DNA of 64,000 nucleotides from Stentor roeselii. Taxonomy: Eukaryota; Ciliophora; Heterotrichea; Heterotrichida; Stentoridae. The notes beneath the pieces are model-generated. The model made no database searches and was not told where the DNA came from. It was given only the letters and a program-made list of their open reading frames with translations. The position numbers were made by a program, and so were the translations under genes. Positions 36,701 through 45,886 of the stretch are shown one piece after another (positions within the stretch are counted from its first letter, which is position 1; each line of letters starts with the position of its first letter). The stretch is from positions 17,496 through 81,495 of the forward strand of contig RSEH01000220.1 of NCBI GenBank assembly GCA_006503475.1, read 5' to 3'.

Positions 36701-39700
36701 ATGAAAATTTTGAAAGTATTAGGAACTCTTTTCCAGTCCTTTTAAGCCAATTCAACCAAGACTGTTGGTCCTGTTTTCTTGACTTTCCAGTTGTTTCTAA
36801 AGTCATTTCTGAAAACCCTTTGTTTAAAATCGTGCCTTTCATGGCAGAGGTCAGTGAAAAAAGTGGAAATTTCCAAGAAAAAGACTGTGAAAGGTTCCTG
36901 GGTGTTAATCTTTTCGAGGCTTTTTCAGACCTGGGAGGACTGAAGACTTTACTATCCCTAATTGATTTCGCACAGTTTAATGAAAATTTCGCTTTGACAG
37001 TAGTTAAAATCGTTTTGCATATAATCAAATGTCCTGAATCGCGAGTGCTGGTTGATCAAGACTTCGTGAGAAGTTTGGCTTATATGATGAGTCAGATGCC
37101 CTCGACTCAGAACTCAATAGAAAATATTTTTCAAGTTGCAGCATCTTTAGAGAACTCGCATTGGCAACAAGAGTTTCTTCGATTAACTCAGTTAAACGAC
37201 TTGGGCCAGGCGGTGAATCCAGGAGACAAGTATAAATGTTTGACGATTTTTTTAAAACTTATCAAACAGAACTTTGTTTGTGACAAGTTTTGCTTGTTAA
37301 TTGTTTTTTCATTTGTGAAAGACTTGGAACTCACCCCTGAAGAATTTATGACGACTTTGTTTTCTATTATTCCTTTAGAGGTAAATGAAGAAATTATGAA
37401 AGCTGTGAATCTTTTAGTGTTTGTTTCGACTTACTACTTGAAAAACAGGGTGTTAGCTGGAGTTGTTTTCGGACTTATGAATTTGATGGTGAAAGTTGAA
37501 AAAGGAAGTCCTTTGGAAATGACTTTGATGAATGCTTTGCAGGTATTACCTGGATTGCAAGGAAGGATTAGCTTGATTCAGTACCTTTTGTTGAAAAAAT
37601 TTAGAAATTGGGAAAAAATGGGAAATTCTGACTGTGAAGAGATCTGCACAGGTATTGCTCATGCTTTAGAAGATAATTATGACAGTGATATTATCATTCA
37701 ACTCATCGAAACCTTAGCTAACTACAAAGGATCTCTTCTTAAATCCTCTCGACAGTTCATGGTAAACTTAATCCTTCACAAGTTATCCTTAAAAATCGAC
37801 AATTTACCTGAAATTTTAAACAAACTTCTCGATTTTTCTAATAAACTCTCTCACAAAATCTACAAAAGTGAAAATTTTTTAGAAACTTTCAAATTTTTAT
37901 TTAAAAATAAGTCAGAATTTCAAAGTTTATTGAAAAATCTTCTGGTATCAGTGATGGTTTTTCAGAAAAAGATGAAAAATTTTCATAAACTTCGAAAACT
38001 TCTGAGAAGTTTATCGAAAGTAGGAATAAATACTTTAGAGCTTTATCATTCAATTTTTATTTCTTTGAAAAGCGGTTTTCAGCCTGTTCTTTTTCTGGAC
38101 TTTGCCCAGATCCTTGAAGAGTGTCTTCCTGGGAATCTTGAGACTTTTAAAGGTATTTACAAGACAATTATCAAGGATTTGGTGAATTTCAGTAAAACTT
38201 CAAAACTTTTGCAATATTCAGAGCCTAGTCTGCAGCAACTCTCAATGACTGAACTTCGTTTCAAGTTAAAAACTCGAGAAAAACGTCAGTCATTAAGAGA
38301 CGAGGCTTACATGAAAGAAGGAGGATTTTTCAGACTTGTGTTAAAATACGTGTTGATTGGAATTTCTCTTGAAAATACTTCAGAGTACTTTGAAATGCTT
38401 CCTGAAATTCTTTTATCAACTGAACAGACAACAGTTCTAGGAAAGTTAAACAAATATTCAGAAATCACGACTCGACCAGTCATGAGAGATTTTTACGATC
38501 TTTACATTTTTACTGAGATTCTTCACATTTTTTATCATTCAGAAGACCCTGAGTCTTTATTTGTTGATTTTTTGCTGATTTTCATTGTGGACTTCTCGAT
38601 TTATGAAAAGTTATTCGCCTTGGTGAGTTCTCAGAAGAAAGAAGATGTTATCAGCTACAAACAAATCATTTTAGAAAATTTCGAAGAAATTTTCCCTTCT
38701 TTTCGTAATCATCTTCCTCCTGAAAAAAGAAACAACTTATCTCGACTTTTTCCAGACCTTGACGTGACTTCTTCTTTTCTGATCAATGCTGACGAAAACA
38801 CGTCTTTCAAGATCTTTCTCGGAAAAATGCTGGAAAAAATGGTTTGTTTCAAACAAACGAAAGAAAACAGTGAAGCCCTTCTTCATCTTCTGAAGTCAAA
38901 AGAGTGGGTGGCTGATATTCACTTTTTCTTAACAGTTTCAACGTCAGTTCGGGTGAACTTGGCTTGTGACTCGTTTAAAAGCTTTAAGATGGTTAAAGAA
39001 GAGAAAGTTGAACTTGACAGGGCTTATCGATACGACAGCGACGTTTGGATGGTCCTTCAACAAACTCTTATTGACTGGGTCAAAGCTGCCTTTGAAGAGC
39101 AAAATCGATTAAAGAACTTCATTCGTTATAAGTATCAGAAGTTCGTCAAAGGAAGGCGAGAAAATGATGAAATCGGTTTAAATGAAACAAGAGATCTTTT
39201 CAAGGTCAGGAACTGCATGGACCATGAAAAAAGAAACATTTTTTTAAGGAAATTCACAAAAAAAGGAAATGAAAAGGAAAGGTTCGCAAGTCCTACTCGC
39301 CCTGATCGTGTCGTTGAGAATTATTTCGAATCACTTTACGATGTCAGTCAAATCGAGTATGACTTAAACGATATCACTGAGTACTCAGATCTTAACATCG
39401 CTGGAGGACTTGCTCGTGAATGTGAAATGATTAAGATTAAAGGAAGTTTCTATGGAAAACTTGAAATTGACTCGAATTTTCTCGCTTTTTACTCAGACGG
39501 TTCTTTTAAACCTAAAAACGAGTCTTATGTCGGCAGTGCTCCTGAATTCACAAAAGAGTCAAAAGTCTTTAACTACATCTGGCATGTAAGTGAAATCAGT
39601 GAAGTCTTCCCAAGACGTTACATCCACCGGCCAACAGGAATGGAAGTTTTTTTAAAATCTGGAAAATCTTATTTTTTCAACTTTTTTTCATCCCATCAAT

Positions 39701-41622
39701 GTAAAGACTTATTTCAACAGGTGGAAGTCTGGAAGTCTTCAGGTGTTCAAGTTTTTTCTTCAATATCAGAAAAAGACGTGTTTCAACTGACTCAGTCTTG
39801 GAAGAAAAATCAGCTTTCAACATTTGAGTATTTAAAACAAGTGAATAAATACGCGAATCGATCTTACAACGACTTAAGTCAATACCCGGTCTTCCCCTGG
39901 GTGTTAAGTAAGTACTCAGAAGAGACTCTTAACTTAAAAGACGAGTCTTCATATCGAGACCTGTCTCTTCCCATTGGCGCCTTATCAGAAACTTCCCGAG
40001 AGTCAGCCCGTCGAAGGTTCGAAATGATTTCTCCAGACGACGAAATGATTCCTTTCCACCATGGGACTCATTATTCCACAGGGGGAAGTGTTTCTTATTA
40101 CATGGTTCGACTCGAGCCTTTCACAAGTCAGGCAAAAAAGATACAAAATGACTCGTTCGATATGCCTGACCGTCTTTTTCATAGTGTGCAGACCTCCTGG
40201 GAGTCTTGTCTTAGTAACAACTCAGATGTTAAAGAACTCATTCCTGAATTTTTTTATTTACCTGAAATGTTTCTTAATGTCAATAATTATGAACTTGGAT
40301 TCACTCAGGCTGGAAAAAATGTTGGAAAAGTTTCTTTGCCTAAGTGGAGCACCTCGGCTTTAGATTTTGTTAAAAGTCATCGACAGGCACTTGAGTCGAA
40401 CTTTGTCAGTCGGAATATTCATTTGTGGATTGATCTTGTGTTTGGGGTAAAACAAATTGGAAAACTTTCAGTTGAGGCTTTTAATGTTTTTGGACCTGCT
40501 GCTTATTTGAATAGCTTTGAAAAAATTGCAAGACATGCTGATAATGTTCAGGGGGTTATTGATGAAGCTTATTTTTTTGGTATGGTACCTTCTATGTTGT
40601 TTAAGAAACCACATCCTCCCAGGGATCCGGCTGAGAAGGATAGATGTGATAGTTGGGGAGGGTTATGGACTGAACAAGGAAAAGGTTTTGATTTTAACAT
40701 GATTCAAACAGAAAAACCTGCAAAGTTTTTAGCAGTCTTTATACTGAACAAAACAATTTTAGTGATCAAACACGAAAAAAATCGCTTGATTTTAGTAAAA
40801 ATAAGAAATTTCAAGACGATAGAAGAAACACCTCTAGACTCAGTCGAACTTGCTTCGTATGATAGTTGGCCAGGCTCGATTTATTGGAGTCCATCGGTGC
40901 CATCCTTGAGAGACCTGGTAGATCCGAGCAGTCAACATTTTTCAATATTCCAAGAAAAATATTTAGTCTCAGGCCTTCACCAAGACTCATCTTTAAAGCT
41001 TCACTCATTAGACGGTTCACTTTTCAAGTCTCTTCACATCCATTCAGGCCTTGTAGTTTCAGTCGCAACATCCTCCAAGTTAATTTTTTCAGGAGGTCTT
41101 GGAAATGCTTTAAACGGTTGGAGCCAAAGTGAGTTCAAGACTTTTACAGGGCACAAGGCTCCAGTGAGACTAATCCTTGCGCAAGAAACCCTTCAGATGT
41201 TATTTTCTCTAAACGTCGAAGGAAAGCTGTTAATTCACGACATGAGATCAACTGAGTGCATAAGAAGAGTGACTCAATTAGGTTTTATCAGTTGTTTTGC
41301 TGTCAGTCCTCTCGGTTTCCTCACTTTTGCTTTAAAAGACGATAAAAAAGTATTTGTCTCTTCTTTAAACGGCTTCGAAATCAGTCCAATTCAAGGAATT
41401 AATGAAATAGTGACTTGCATGAAATTCGACTTTTTCGGAGATGTAATCATCTGTGGCACTGGGGAAAGCGTCGTGGTTAAAAATGTCTTTGAGAATAAAA
41501 TGATCAGGAAAAAAGTAGAAGGCAGTGTCTGGGCTTTGGAAATTATGAAAGATCCTGATTGTCTTGTTTTTTTGATAAATTTCAGCGTTTTTGGAAAGGT
41601 TTTTATGTCCAGTTGTGAGTAG
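33754..41622 (+). CDS. Giant BEACH-domain WD40 protein
   Basis: 2622 residues, one uninterrupted ORF. Residues 1-~820 and ~1000-1750 are helical ARM/HEAT-like. A concanavalin-A-like LG domain lies at ~825-990 (FSVFFWICF, KEWYFIGVSFF, TLTLGKS). PH-BEACH ~1880-1995 (CEMIKIKGSFYGKLEI, EVFPRRYIHRPTGMEVF), BEACH ~2045-2310 (VFPWVLSKYS, YRDLSLPIGA, FHHGTHYSTGG, FDMPDRLFHS, ELIPEFFYLPEMF, IHLWIDLVFGVKQIG) and WD40 repeats ~2385-2615 follow. No FYVE finger ends the protein, unlike WDFY3. BEACH proteins control membrane fusion, lysosome size and autophagy. The gene lies 3 nt downstream of the importin-like gene on the same strand. Stop TAG. Confidence 0.95.
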   Translation: MEIKESFENLWKDVIQKKKIEELPRVCQVIINEKTQDFPHDFLKNLGNALVEFYSYCLKERVLLKIMHENLSTIFKVFHNSFKQNISGVPNNFLDKTKEFLRTIISQKPVNQSESEALSSLIIVILEILGIITEYKSITGIEERLLTFLVSVYQSLLSKCFSDQDIRQLCVNPFLPEDRFIIKLPGYPKTAQDIIILTLANLKKVLELIHHLNDPNLSLFLSNLLESLLNCTDFQSLEESTKSLLTFQKLQLFYSIQKLMLTKSQKKDQKKLFLKLSSEKCKDLVYLSLIFSNRISELDEITNFKKDLSPLGITFSLICNLFSDTYYEEIESILLTAFEKIVHTRGSEISSKFLNYSLQLLKIYFKNLGLRCSRSLWLNSEDSGLLQLLFTKSVFIPSVNGGYFIDIKKTENWNKIWIVICKNSRNFKWLSSGILKNLHQFFEDFSYVVSIKDWVISQLVTNEKYLKESIKSSFVEDLLLLVKDRIFQIEFSDNTQALLQVIVFILGMKEYFVNYNPTPITKILCSLISSSSPIFTDSLFRCLGEVIKIIHHESHQTIREFLDSLHNPSAIFKLVQIVSSIVRSSKTSGEVVWPLCRSGWLITFKNKLLVDLPKLAPELQIQLWREILLIIKILLLNNELCQSKVCDFEFNSVAKILTIKELDESLDFICEETVELVFEILFDREVGKGSNKIRTPEILPLVLTMILYSKDSEKMVKAREKFQILMLSQNSLPYLGKFGCLGIVLDYFSQENASHYDLFEKILTQVVPYNLLPQDLTKIFSLLQTVNDKKRLFLLQCLEQSIANCISDTKFISYLVPSKFLFFRSKKYLSLSIPEDQMAKKQEFSVFFWICFSKLKKKTVLADLQDKSLNRFKLKADSNSLWVIYTDGKKKKFKAKGEVNLLTKEWYFIGVSFFNQSVVKYFRPKENFNLVLNSQVVNCKISGALPSSVGNFKTLTLGKSMRKTRVVDARITSFFISSVCLYYENFESIRNSFPVLLSQFNQDCWSCFLDFPVVSKVISENPLFKIVPFMAEVSEKSGNFQEKDCERFLGVNLFEAFSDLGGLKTLLSLIDFAQFNENFALTVVKIVLHIIKCPESRVLVDQDFVRSLAYMMSQMPSTQNSIENIFQVAASLENSHWQQEFLRLTQLNDLGQAVNPGDKYKCLTIFLKLIKQNFVCDKFCLLIVFSFVKDLELTPEEFMTTLFSIIPLEVNEEIMKAVNLLVFVSTYYLKNRVLAGVVFGLMNLMVKVEKGSPLEMTLMNALQVLPGLQGRISLIQYLLLKKFRNWEKMGNSDCEEICTGIAHALEDNYDSDIIIQLIETLANYKGSLLKSSRQFMVNLILHKLSLKIDNLPEILNKLLDFSNKLSHKIYKSENFLETFKFLFKNKSEFQSLLKNLLVSVMVFQKKMKNFHKLRKLLRSLSKVGINTLELYHSIFISLKSGFQPVLFLDFAQILEECLPGNLETFKGIYKTIIKDLVNFSKTSKLLQYSEPSLQQLSMTELRFKLKTREKRQSLRDEAYMKEGGFFRLVLKYVLIGISLENTSEYFEMLPEILLSTEQTTVLGKLNKYSEITTRPVMRDFYDLYIFTEILHIFYHSEDPESLFVDFLLIFIVDFSIYEKLFALVSSQKKEDVISYKQIILENFEEIFPSFRNHLPPEKRNNLSRLFPDLDVTSSFLINADENTSFKIFLGKMLEKMVCFKQTKENSEALLHLLKSKEWVADIHFFLTVSTSVRVNLACDSFKSFKMVKEEKVELDRAYRYDSDVWMVLQQTLIDWVKAAFEEQNRLKNFIRYKYQKFVKGRRENDEIGLNETRDLFKVRNCMDHEKRNIFLRKFTKKGNEKERFASPTRPDRVVENYFESLYDVSQIEYDLNDITEYSDLNIAGGLARECEMIKIKGSFYGKLEIDSNFLAFYSDGSFKPKNESYVGSAPEFTKESKVFNYIWHVSEISEVFPRRYIHRPTGMEVFLKSGKSYFFNFFSSHQCKDLFQQVEVWKSSGVQVFSSISEKDVFQLTQSWKKNQLSTFEYLKQVNKYANRSYNDLSQYPVFPWVLSKYSEETLNLKDESSYRDLSLPIGALSETSRESARRRFEMISPDDEMIPFHHGTHYSTGGSVSYYMVRLEPFTSQAKKIQNDSFDMPDRLFHSVQTSWESCLSNNSDVKELIPEFFYLPEMFLNVNNYELGFTQAGKNVGKVSLPKWSTSALDFVKSHRQALESNFVSRNIHLWIDLVFGVKQIGKLSVEAFNVFGPAAYLNSFEKIARHADNVQGVIDEAYFFGMVPSMLFKKPHPPRDPAEKDRCDSWGGLWTEQGKGFDFNMIQTEKPAKFLAVFILNKTILVIKHEKNRLILVKIRNFKTIEETPLDSVELASYDSWPGSIYWSPSVPSLRDLVDPSSQHFSIFQEKYLVSGLHQDSSLKLHSLDGSLFKSLHIHSGLVVSVATSSKLIFSGGLGNALNGWSQSEFKTFTGHKAPVRLILAQETLQMLFSLNVEGKLLIHDMRSTECIRRVTQLGFISCFAVSPLGFLTFALKDDKKVFVSSLNGFEISPIQGINEIVTCMKFDFFGDVIICGTGESVVVKNVFENKMIRKKVEGSVWALEIMKDPDCLVFLINFSVFGKVFMSSCE

Positions 41623-41778
41623 TTGAAGCATGTTTAAGGTAATTGGATAGATGTATTAAGGTTATAGTTGAATTTTATGAGTTTTTGAAGTGGTTAAAGA
41701 AGTTAATATTTTTCACTTCTGGGTTAGTGAAGAGTTTCTCTTCTTTGAATAAATATCTCAAACTAACTAGTTATTGGA

Positions 41779-42006
41779 CTACTGAAGGTAGTATTTCTTG
41801 TCGAAGTTACTCTGTCTTCTCGTGTACTCCAGTCGTGTTCTTACTTCGCCGGGGCACCACCATTTGAAAGCGTCCCAGGTCTCGGGGCAGATGAAGTTGT
41901 TTTCAGTTTTTCTCTCATCTAAGCATTCGTAGTGAAGTTCTTTTGCTACTAGACATTGTTTGTAGCTCATTGGACCAGAAGCTCCGCTAAACTCTCGATG
42001 TGCCAT
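41779..42006 (-). CDS. COA6/COX6B-like CHCH protein
   Basis: 75 residues with a CHCH helix pair: C18-x9-C28 (CLVAKELHYEC) and C-x10-C (CPETWDAFKWWC), followed by P and a basic helix (RTRLEYTRRQSNFDKKY). The Cx9C...Cx10C spacing and CLDE following the first pair fit cytochrome c oxidase assembly factor COA6 or subunit COX6B, imported into the mitochondrial intermembrane space by the MIA disulfide relay. COA6 fits slightly better. It is separated from the convergent BEACH gene by 156 nt. Stop TAG. Confidence 0.75.
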   Translation of the reverse strand: MAHREFSGASGPMSYKQCLVAKELHYECLDERKTENNFICPETWDAFKWWCPGEVRTRLEYTRRQSNFDKKYYLQ

Positions 42007-42184
42007 TATATTTATCTAATTTTCTTTTGGTAATGCTGCCTTGGGTTTATTGTAAGATTTTTTGATTTAAATTACTGAAATTGAGGATTTTTGGGTTGTG
42101 TTATGATTATCAATCTCCTAGCAAATTTTTATGCAGATGATCTTAAGAAGTAGTTAAATTGTGCTTCTATTATCTAGGGCTTTA

Positions 42185-42515
42185 CAAATTACATCAAGGA
42201 CTGAGATTTATCTACTCCAATATTATGCAAAATAAACTTCAAGAGTTCTTAAAGAATCAGGAAATTTTTTTGAATCAATCAGAAGAAACAATTATCAAAT
42301 ATATAAAAAAAATTTCTTTGAAGTAAGTAATCAATTGTTCAAAGCTAACAAAATATAGATTCTGCCTTAGAATTTCTAAAAAGTTTACAAATGAAAGAGA
42401 AGAATATGAATCTACATGTTAGGTTAAATTACTTATTGATAAAGATAACCCTGGAATTGATTTTTAGTAAAAGTCGAAGATTATACAAAATATGTTGAGA
42501 CTGAGCATAACACCC
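42185..42515 (+). pseudogene. Decayed 5' part of an LRR-family gene
   Basis: The frame at 42189 reads HQGLRFIYSNIMQNKLQEFL then KNQEIFLNQSEETIIKYIKK, which aligns with the post-zinc and coiled-coil part of the LRR family (e.g. SHQDFKFFYTKSLKNNF). After a stop at about 42325 the similarity continues in other frames: DSALEFLKSL, LLIDKDNPGIDF (compare LLINKDLPGLDF) and VKVEDYTKYVE (compare LVKIVDNSKNL). Several stops and frameshifts; it lies 125 nt upstream of the first intact copy. The rest of the 42007-42639 gap shows no gene. Confidence 0.75.
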
Positions 42516-42639
42516 TAGCATTCTAAAAGACTTTTACAATGAAAAAAATTCTAATTTTTAAATAAAAGCCCTGAGAAACTATAGATATTTCCTTCTAAAC
42601 ATATATCAACTTTCCAAAAAATCAATTTTCCTAATAAAA

Positions 42640-44112
42640 ATGAATTATTGTGTTGTGTGTCAGTCTCCTGGTAACTATTCATGTGAATGTTCCTCAGATA
42701 TCATAAACTTATGCCATTATCATCTCGATTATCATAGATCACATCCAGAACTAACATTTCACTTCACGACTCAACTTTTTAAACAACAGCAAGATCTGAT
42801 CCAAGCATTTCTTATAAAAAAGACTGAATTGAAGGTCAAAGAAAATGAACTTTCTCAGTCTGAAGAAAACCTCATAAAAGGTATAAAAGAAAAATTCTTG
42901 GAAGTTAAAATTAAAATAGTAAAAGCTCAGAATGACATTGACTCAATCATTTTAATCTTAAAATCTTTAAGTACTGGAATAAAGTATCCTGCTAGTTGTT
43001 TAACTGAACTTTTGATTAATAAGGATCTTCCTGGATTGGACTTTATATTTAGACTTAAAGATTGTTCTAAAGAAACTTTGAGGAAATTTGTTGTGCCTAT
43101 AGGTTTTGAATCTTGTATTGAAAACCTTAATTCAAACTCAGAAATGATTAATTATGATCCTGAAATACTACGATACGAAGGCTCTAAAAGTGATCTTCGC
43201 GAAACTATTTTGAAAATTTATGAACCACAGTATCCCGATCAAAGAGGGCTTGCTATGCATATTGTTTGGAATAATATGAATAAACGACAATTCCATTCTA
43301 TAGAGTTTAAATCAAGTGATGATGTAAAATTATATGATATTAATGCACTTGTTTTTGACTATTCAAAGAAAGCTCATAGATTTTACTTTAGAAACTCAGA
43401 AATCGATGATCAAAACTTTAAAAAAATTATTCAGGCTCTGAGTAAATTAGACAAAATAAACTGCATTGATTTTAGACATACAATTGAAAATGATGAGCAG
43501 TTTGAATTGGTTATAAATGCATTTAAAACTAAAAAGTATTTAAAGCATATAATCATGAAAGGAAACCTTGCAGTTGATGATAAACTTGATAAACTTTTGC
43601 TAAGTTTCCTAGGTTATGCAGAGCGAATAAGAACTATTAACATTGCTTATAATTTCCTTTCAATTAATGGGAGCAAGATTCTAAATTCCTATTTACCAAA
43701 TTTCAGAAATATCAGAGATTTGAATATATCAAGTAACGATATCGGACCTAATGGTGCAGCTTTGCTTCAGCCGAGTTTATATCAGCTGAAATATTTAGAA
43801 GAGTTAAATATCAAGTCAAATAACTTGAAACCTGAAGGGATAGATACAGTGATGAAAGCTGTTTGTTTTTTGCCACATTTAAGCATCCTAAACATCGCTA
43901 ATAACGAAGGATTTGATGAAGGAGCTTTGATCATTGCAAATTATCTGAAATATATGAAGATTTTAATGGTGATTTTCATTGATATTATGATATCTCCTGA
44001 GACAGATAAACTTCTTTGTGTTAACAGCAATGCTTATACAAAAATTATCAAGTCAGACGGTTCGAAATCAAAAATTATTCTAAAAAACCCTGATTTTAGT
44101 GGGTTAATATAA
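42640..44112 (+). CDS. Zinc-module/coiled-coil/LRR protein, copy 1
   Basis: 490 residues. The N-terminal module C4-x2-C7-x7-C15-x-C17-x7-C25-x2-H28-x3-H32-x2-H35 has identical spacing in all four paralogues of this region and resembles a B-box. A coiled coil follows (~45-105), then a linker with the family signature NNMNKRQFHS, and from ~260 to 440 RI-type leucine-rich repeats (LNISSNDIGPNGAALL, LNIKSNNLKPEGIDTVM, LNIANNEGFDEGALII). It ends with a short conserved tail (SPETDKLL...YTKIIKSDG...NPDF). No catalytic or membrane segment. The function is unknown; the build suggests a recognition or scaffolding protein. Confidence 0.88.
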   Translation: MNYCVVCQSPGNYSCECSSDIINLCHYHLDYHRSHPELTFHFTTQLFKQQQDLIQAFLIKKTELKVKENELSQSEENLIKGIKEKFLEVKIKIVKAQNDIDSIILILKSLSTGIKYPASCLTELLINKDLPGLDFIFRLKDCSKETLRKFVVPIGFESCIENLNSNSEMINYDPEILRYEGSKSDLRETILKIYEPQYPDQRGLAMHIVWNNMNKRQFHSIEFKSSDDVKLYDINALVFDYSKKAHRFYFRNSEIDDQNFKKIIQALSKLDKINCIDFRHTIENDEQFELVINAFKTKKYLKHIIMKGNLAVDDKLDKLLLSFLGYAERIRTINIAYNFLSINGSKILNSYLPNFRNIRDLNISSNDIGPNGAALLQPSLYQLKYLEELNIKSNNLKPEGIDTVMKAVCFLPHLSILNIANNEGFDEGALIIANYLKYMKILMVIFIDIMISPETDKLLCVNSNAYTKIIKSDGSKSKIILKNPDFSGLI

Positions 44113-44378
44113 GGTTTAGGTATAATATTAGAAAGTTTAAATCTTGTGTTATAAAAATAATGAATTCTTTAAATTAACCTTTTTCATAATTCTTCAATAG
44201 CTTTAAAGGATTCATAGATAAATAAAATATTATAAATTTTCTATGAATCTTCAAGAGAACTAATAAAGCTTTGATAAATAATCTAGTATTTTAAATTCCA
44301 ATCTTTCTTAGCAAACCAAATACAATCAATACTAAAAATAAAAACCTTCAAATAAATTATTATCTTAATATATAAAAA

Positions 44379-45842
44379 ATGTTAGCCTGCTTTGAATGTC
44401 AGTCTCCACCAAACTTCTCTTGTTCCTGCTCTGGACCTTTAAAATTTATGTGCAAGCATCATATAAAAACCCACAGCCTTCATTCTGATTTCAATTTCCT
44501 ATATACAAGCAGTCTACATAACAACTTTCAACTAATTTTATCAAAGTGCGAAAACCAATTTAAAGAGGTAGTAAAAATGCAAGAAAACTTAATGTTGTCT
44601 TACAATCAATTCATGTCTGCAGGGCGAAGTGTTTATTTAAACGCAGATGAGAAACTTGAGAAAGCCAAAAATGAATTATCAGAAACAATCAACTACTTAA
44701 ATGAAATTAAACCGGCTAATCCCTACCCATACACAAATATATTCAGATTCATCTTAGAACCTCAACTAATGACTGAAATATCTCTAGTCAAAATTGTTGA
44801 CAACTCAAAAAATCTTATAAACAAATTAGAAGGTTACTTAAAAGTCGAGTCAATCACGAATTTTCTTTTAAAAATTGAACAGCCTAGCATTTTTGATGAA
44901 GACTTCTTCAAATATGAGAAAGAAAAAGCGATGATTAGAGAAAATATTTTAAAAAAATATACAAAACCTAATAGTCAACCTCCAAGACTACTAACCAAGA
45001 TGCTCCACCGAAACATGAATAAAAGAAGTCTTATTCCATGTATTCCTAAGAACCCGCGTGACAGCTCAACAGTGGCCAAATCAATTTTTCCTTGTTTGGA
45101 GTACTCTGAAAAAATCGAGCATTGGCATCTTCACGAAATGGAAGACACGAGTTTAATCATAGACAGTTTTTTCATCAAAATGGACAGACTCAAAAAAATC
45201 GGGTTTCTTTCTTTGAAGAATTTCATAAAATCTGAAAATCAACTAAGCCGTCTTTATTCTTCCCTTCAAAACAAAAAAAGTATAAAACATGTTTACCTTA
45301 AAAGCAACTTGATCACTTCAGAGTACCTCGGAGGACTACTTCATAGTTTCATCTTATATAAAGAAAAACTTAGGACTCTTAATATTTCAAATAATTTTTT
45401 TTCTGATGAAGGATGCGCTGTTTTGAATCATTATCTGCCAAGCTTTACTGGATTAAGAGATTTGAATATTTCTTATAATGATATTGGAGATGAAGGGATT
45501 AGGAAAATGAGTTTTGGGCTTTCTCAGGTTAAGAACTTGGAAGAATTGAATGTGAAGAATAATCGGTTGACTGCTCGAGGTATTCAATTTTTACTTGATG
45601 CTATTAGGGAACTTCCTCATTTGAGCTTTTTGAATGTTACTAATAATGAAGGAGGTGATGAAGGGGTTTTGGTTATTGCTGGAAACTTGAAGTATTTTAA
45701 GATGTTGATGGTTTTGTATGTGGAATTCAATATGATGCCTGAAACTCAAATTATCTTGCTGAATTCTAGTTTTAAACACACAAAAATTTATAGATGTTAT
45801 AAAAAACCTGGAATTTTGATACAGGCTCCTGATTTTTTTTAG
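44379..45842 (+). CDS. Zinc-module/coiled-coil/LRR protein, copy 2
   Basis: 487 residues, paralogue of copy 1 with the same Cys/His spacing (C4, C7, C15, C17, C25, H28, H32, H35). Signature HRNMNKRSLIP in the linker. LRRs include LNISNNFFSDEGCAVL, LNISYNDIGDEGIRKM, LNVKNNRLTARGIQFL and LNVTNNEGGDEGVLVI. The first two thirds of the ORF are A/C-rich and the rest G/T-rich on the sense strand, with the switch near 45,365. The gap of 266 nt before it is AT-rich and empty. Stop TAG. Confidence 0.88.
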   Translation: MLACFECQSPPNFSCSCSGPLKFMCKHHIKTHSLHSDFNFLYTSSLHNNFQLILSKCENQFKEVVKMQENLMLSYNQFMSAGRSVYLNADEKLEKAKNELSETINYLNEIKPANPYPYTNIFRFILEPQLMTEISLVKIVDNSKNLINKLEGYLKVESITNFLLKIEQPSIFDEDFFKYEKEKAMIRENILKKYTKPNSQPPRLLTKMLHRNMNKRSLIPCIPKNPRDSSTVAKSIFPCLEYSEKIEHWHLHEMEDTSLIIDSFFIKMDRLKKIGFLSLKNFIKSENQLSRLYSSLQNKKSIKHVYLKSNLITSEYLGGLLHSFILYKEKLRTLNISNNFFSDEGCAVLNHYLPSFTGLRDLNISYNDIGDEGIRKMSFGLSQVKNLEELNVKNNRLTARGIQFLLDAIRELPHLSFLNVTNNEGGDEGVLVIAGNLKYFKMLMVLYVEFNMMPETQIILLNSSFKHTKIYRCYKKPGILIQAPDFF

Positions 45843-45886
45843 TAAGTGGATTATGGATAGTTAGGATATAATGATCTATAATATAA

